Origin: Clostridium sp.
Lineage (GTDB): Bacteria > Bacillota > Clostridia > Clostridiales > Clostridiaceae
Length of the DNA: 8,345 nucleotides
Direction: 5' to 3'
Assembly: GCA_018372555.1 (NCBI GenBank)
Contig: JAHAIU010000121.1
Coordinates: 1-8,345 of the forward strand
Positions 6,116 through 8,345 of the stretch are shown here, one piece after another; positions within the stretch are counted from its first letter, which is position 1, and each line of letters opens with the position of its first letter. The translations under genes and the position numbers were made by a program. The notes under the pieces were generated by a model. The model was given only the letters and a program-made list of their open reading frames with translations, had not been told where the DNA came from and did no database searches.

Positions 6116-6448
6116 ATGAAAAAAGTTTTTTCAGTAACTGAGTTACAAGCAAAAAGGACTGATTATGATATACCAACCTTTGGATATAAAAGTGCTTTAG
6201 TAATTTTATTTGGAGCAATAGGTGGAAGTATTATTTTTCCATGGTTCTTAAGTTTATTCGGAGTAAGCTCTAATTTTAGTATTATGATAGGAAATACTTT
6301 TATTACTAGCTTTGCAATAGCATATTCTAGATATTTTATTGAAAGTAAAAAGGGGAAATGTAAAGGCTTTTGGTTAAGCTATTTATTTTTTGGAATTTCA
6401 TTTGGTATTATATCCTATTTATGGAGATATTTAAATTTTTTTATTTAA
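6116..6448 (+). CDS. Small three-helix membrane protein of unknown function inside the PTS operon
   Basis: A 110-residue protein with ATG 6116 nine bases after GGAGGTG (6100-6106). It begins 30 bases after the EIIA stop, so it is co-transcribed. A short polar N-terminus (MKKVFSVTELQAKRTDYDIP) precedes three hydrophobic segments at about residues 25-49 (with GAIGGSIIFPWF), 54-75 and 84-107. The connecting loop between the last two is basic (ESKKGKCKG). There are no PTS phosphorylation motifs and no known transporter signature that I can see. Its length and position do not match any standard EII component. It could be an accessory subunit or a stabiliser of EIIC, or simply a passenger gene. I do not recognise the family. 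Confidence 0.75.
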   Translation: MKKVFSVTELQAKRTDYDIPTFGYKSALVILFGAIGGSIIFPWFLSLFGVSSNFSIMIGNTFITSFAIAYSRYFIESKKGKCKGFWLSYLFFGISFGIISYLWRYLNFFI

Positions 6449-6454
6449 TCATTA

Positions 6455-6468
6455 AGTAAACGTTTTTA
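6455..6468 (+). promoter_or_regulatory. Weak cre-like sequence ahead of EIIB
   Basis: AGTAAACGTTTTTA matches the cre consensus at its central AANCG core but differs at two conserved positions (first T and the C near the end). It lies in the 52-base gap before EIIB, inside the operon, where a bound CcpA could act as a roadblock. Confidence 0.2.
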
Positions 6469-6500
6469 TAAAATTATATTATATTTTGGAGGTATTAATT

Positions 6501-6809
6501 ATGAAGGTATTATTTGTTTGTTCTCAAGGAATGTCTAGTGCTATAGCTGTAAATGCTTTAAAGAAAGAAGCTGAAAAGCAAGGAGTAGAAATTGAGGTTA
6601 AGGCTGTAAGCACTCAGGAGTTTGAAGAAGAAATTAGAGAAGGCTATGATGTTGCAATGGTAGCACCACAAGTTAGACATCGATTCGATTATTTAAAGGC
6701 ATATGCAGATGAAGCTAATGTACCATGTGCATTAATTGAGCCTAGAGCATATAGTCCATTAGGAGGACCAAAGCTATTTAAACAAGTTAAAGAGCTTGCA
6801 GAAAGCTAA
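6501..6809 (+). CDS. PTS lactose/cellobiose-family EIIB component
   Basis: A 102-residue cytoplasmic protein of normal family length. ATG 6501 follows GGAGGT (6488-6493) by seven bases; a TTG five codons upstream lies on that site and is rejected. MKVLFVCSQGMSSAIAVNAL contains the phosphorylated cysteine C7 in the PTP-like loop CSQGMSSA. The rest alternates beta strands and helices: EIEVKAVST, YDVAMVAPQVRHRFDYLKAY, then VPCALIEPRAYSPLGG. APQVRHR matches the conserved APQVR-type region of cellobiose EIIB. Phosphate moves from EIIA H77 to this cysteine and then to the sugar being carried by EIIC. It is separated from the membrane-protein gene by 52 bases and from EIIC by 71. Confidence 0.93.
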   Translation: MKVLFVCSQGMSSAIAVNALKKEAEKQGVEIEVKAVSTQEFEEEIREGYDVAMVAPQVRHRFDYLKAYADEANVPCALIEPRAYSPLGGPKLFKQVKELAES

Positions 6810-6880
6810 TAAGCCTATGTAAGTTTCAATATAATAACAATTTATTTTATTAATATTATTAAAAGGGGGATCTTAAATTT

Positions 6881-8251
6881 ATGAACAGTTTTGCTGATTT
6901 TTTAGACAAAAAATTATCTACACCTATGGCAAAGCTTGCAGAGCAACGTCATTTACGTGCTGTGCGTGACGGTATTATAGCTACATTACCATTAATTATT
7001 GTTGGATCAATTTTCTTAATTATTGCAAATCCACCAGTACCAGATACTTGGGAGATTTACAAAACTTTAAAGGCTAATGCAAATACTATAGTTTTACCAT
7101 ACAGAATGACAATGTATATTATGACTATTTATGCTTGTTGGGGAATTGGCTATAGCTTAGCCAGATCCTATAAGCTAGATGGAGTTACAGGAGGAACATT
7201 ATCAGCAGCAGCATTTTTCTTAACTCTTGTTCCTAAGAGTGTAGGTGCTTTAGCTCCTGAATTAATGGAAATTATTAATGGAAATCCAGATTTATTAAAG
7301 TGGTATGAAGGAGTACCTCAAGGATTCCAAATGCCTATGGCTAACATGGGTGGAGGCGGAATGTTTGTTGGTATTTTATTATCAATACTAGCAGTTGAAA
7401 TCTTTAGATTAACTAATAAGAGTGGATTTAAGATTTCAATGCCTGAACAAGTTCCAGCATCTGTTGCAAGAAGTTTTGAAGCTTTAACACCAGCCGCAAT
7501 TATAGTTTTATTAGTAGGCTCAATAACATATTATGCAAAATTTGACTGGCATGGATTTGTAGGTAAATTAGTTACTCCTTTAGTATCAGCATCTGATACA
7601 TTACCAAGTGTTTGGATACTAATAATTTTAGTTACCTTCTTCTGGTCTTTTGGTATTCATGGAGTATCAATAGTAGGATCTATAGCTAGGCCATTATGGT
7701 TAGTTTTATTAGATCAAAACCAAGTAGCTTTTGATGCAGGAAAGGCTTTACCTGCAATAGCAGCAGAACCTTTCTTCCAATGGTTTATTTGGATTGGGGG
7801 ATCAGGATGTACTATAGGTTTAATTATAGCTTTAGTATTATCTGCTAAATCAAGTTATGGTAAGCAATTAGGAAGAGTTGCTTTAGTGCCAGCAATCTTT
7901 AATATTAATGAACCGATTATATTTGGTGCTCCAGTAGTTTTAAATCCAACATTAATTATTCCATTTATAATTACTCCATTAGTAACTGGAACCTTAGCCT
8001 GGTTTGCTACGTCTTTAGGATTAGTATCAAAGGTTATATTTACAGCACCTTGGACATTACCAGGGCCTATAGGAGCTTATATGGCAACAGGTGGAGATTG
8101 GAAGGCAGCAGTATTAAATATAATTTGTATCTTAATATCTGTAGTTATTTACTATCCATTTGTTAAAATGTATGATAAAAAGCTATTAAGAGAAGAGCAA
8201 GGCGAAACTTTAACTGAAAACTTAGTTGAAATCGGAAGCAAAAATTTATAA
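6881..8251 (+). CDS. PTS lactose/cellobiose-family EIIC permease
   Basis: A 456-residue integral membrane transporter. ATG 6881 follows AAGGGGGA by about ten bases, slightly long but the only sensible start. It has the family N-terminus (FADFLDKKLSTPMAKLAEQRHLRAVRDGI) and then about ten hydrophobic segments. Two landmarks identify the sugar-binding core: WSFGIHGVSIVGS with H260, and NINEPIIFGAPVVLNP with E344. They correspond to the conserved His and Glu that contact sugar in the chitobiose transporter structure of this family. The protein is full length and ends in a charged cytoplasmic tail. Three CGT arginine codons sit in residues 23-29, whereas the gene's other arginines use AGA or AGG. 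No hydrolase follows within the window, so the substrate stays open. Confidence 0.93.
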   Translation: MNSFADFLDKKLSTPMAKLAEQRHLRAVRDGIIATLPLIIVGSIFLIIANPPVPDTWEIYKTLKANANTIVLPYRMTMYIMTIYACWGIGYSLARSYKLDGVTGGTLSAAAFFLTLVPKSVGALAPELMEIINGNPDLLKWYEGVPQGFQMPMANMGGGGMFVGILLSILAVEIFRLTNKSGFKISMPEQVPASVARSFEALTPAAIIVLLVGSITYYAKFDWHGFVGKLVTPLVSASDTLPSVWILIILVTFFWSFGIHGVSIVGSIARPLWLVLLDQNQVAFDAGKALPAIAAEPFFQWFIWIGGSGCTIGLIIALVLSAKSSYGKQLGRVALVPAIFNINEPIIFGAPVVLNPTLIIPFIITPLVTGTLAWFATSLGLVSKVIFTAPWTLPGPIGAYMATGGDWKAAVLNIICILISVVIYYPFVKMYDKKLLREEQGETLTENLVEIGSKNL

Positions 8252-8265
8252 TAAGAAAAAATGGG

Positions 8266-8345
8266 CTGTCGCAAAAACATCCTAAATTAAGAATTGAAAA
8301 TGAAGAATTATTGATGTAATTCTTACAGAATTACTAAAATTAATT
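8266..8345. repeat. Left part of a hairpin or MITE-like element cut by the window edge
   Basis: After the EIIC stop, AAAAAATGGGCTGTCGCAAAAA looks like the left arm of the GGGCTGTCGC/GCGACAGCCC hairpin often seen behind clostridial genes, but no matching right arm occurs before the window ends. Inside are two overlapping hairpins: AAGAATTA (8303-8310) with TAATTCTT (8317-8324), and GTAATTCT (8316-8323) with AGAATTAC (8327-8334). They share the middle arm, so only one can form at a time. The rest lies outside the window. Confidence 0.4.

Overview
The window is very AT-rich double-stranded bacterial DNA. It has strong AGGAGG-type ribosome binding sites, T-tailed terminator hairpins, almost exclusive AGA arginine codons, a sortase-anchored surface protein and a lactose/cellobiose-type PTS. 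Together these point to a low-GC Firmicute, most likely Clostridium sensu stricto. I do not claim a species.

Layout. (1) Positions 1-212 hold the 3' end of a membrane-protein gene. (2) A two-way terminator at 275-310 separates it from a small secreted protein encoded on the minus strand (310-657). (3) A divergent intergenic region (658-1100) carries a good sigma-A promoter for the rightward gene, a CcpA (cre)-like site at its predicted start point, and a leader of about 235 nt. (4) The largest gene (1101-4073) encodes a 990-residue surface enzyme: signal peptide, two tandem NamZ/DUF1343 (GH171) exo-N-acetylmuramidase domains, a bacterial Ig-like domain, an Asn/Gly-rich spacer and an LPQTG sortase signal. 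A strong terminator follows it. (5) A two-gene unit encodes a DUF2975 four-helix membrane protein and a small Cro/C1-type regulator (4359-5062), again ending in a hairpin. (6) About 700 bp of non-coding AT-rich DNA holds degenerate TTTTAATATTAAG-type repeats. (7) A PTS operon follows, in the order EIIA, unrecognised three-helix membrane protein, EIIB, EIIC (5768-8251). (8) The right edge holds the start of a hairpin or repeat element cut by the window.

How the genes may work together. The surface enzyme should remove MurNAc from the non-reducing ends of peptidoglycan fragments. The PTS should import and phosphorylate a beta-linked disaccharide. Both concern carbohydrate scavenging, and cre-like sites hint at carbon-catabolite control. 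However, terminators and an unrelated regulator pair lie between them, so a shared pathway is conjecture. No phospho-glycosidase is visible; one could lie past the right edge.

The most unusual items are the duplicated NamZ catalytic module on one anchored polypeptide, with a GG-to-SS change in the second copy, and the small membrane protein inserted between EIIA and EIIB. I see no mobile element, phage gene, tRNA, rRNA or CRISPR array, and no clear new defence or signalling system.
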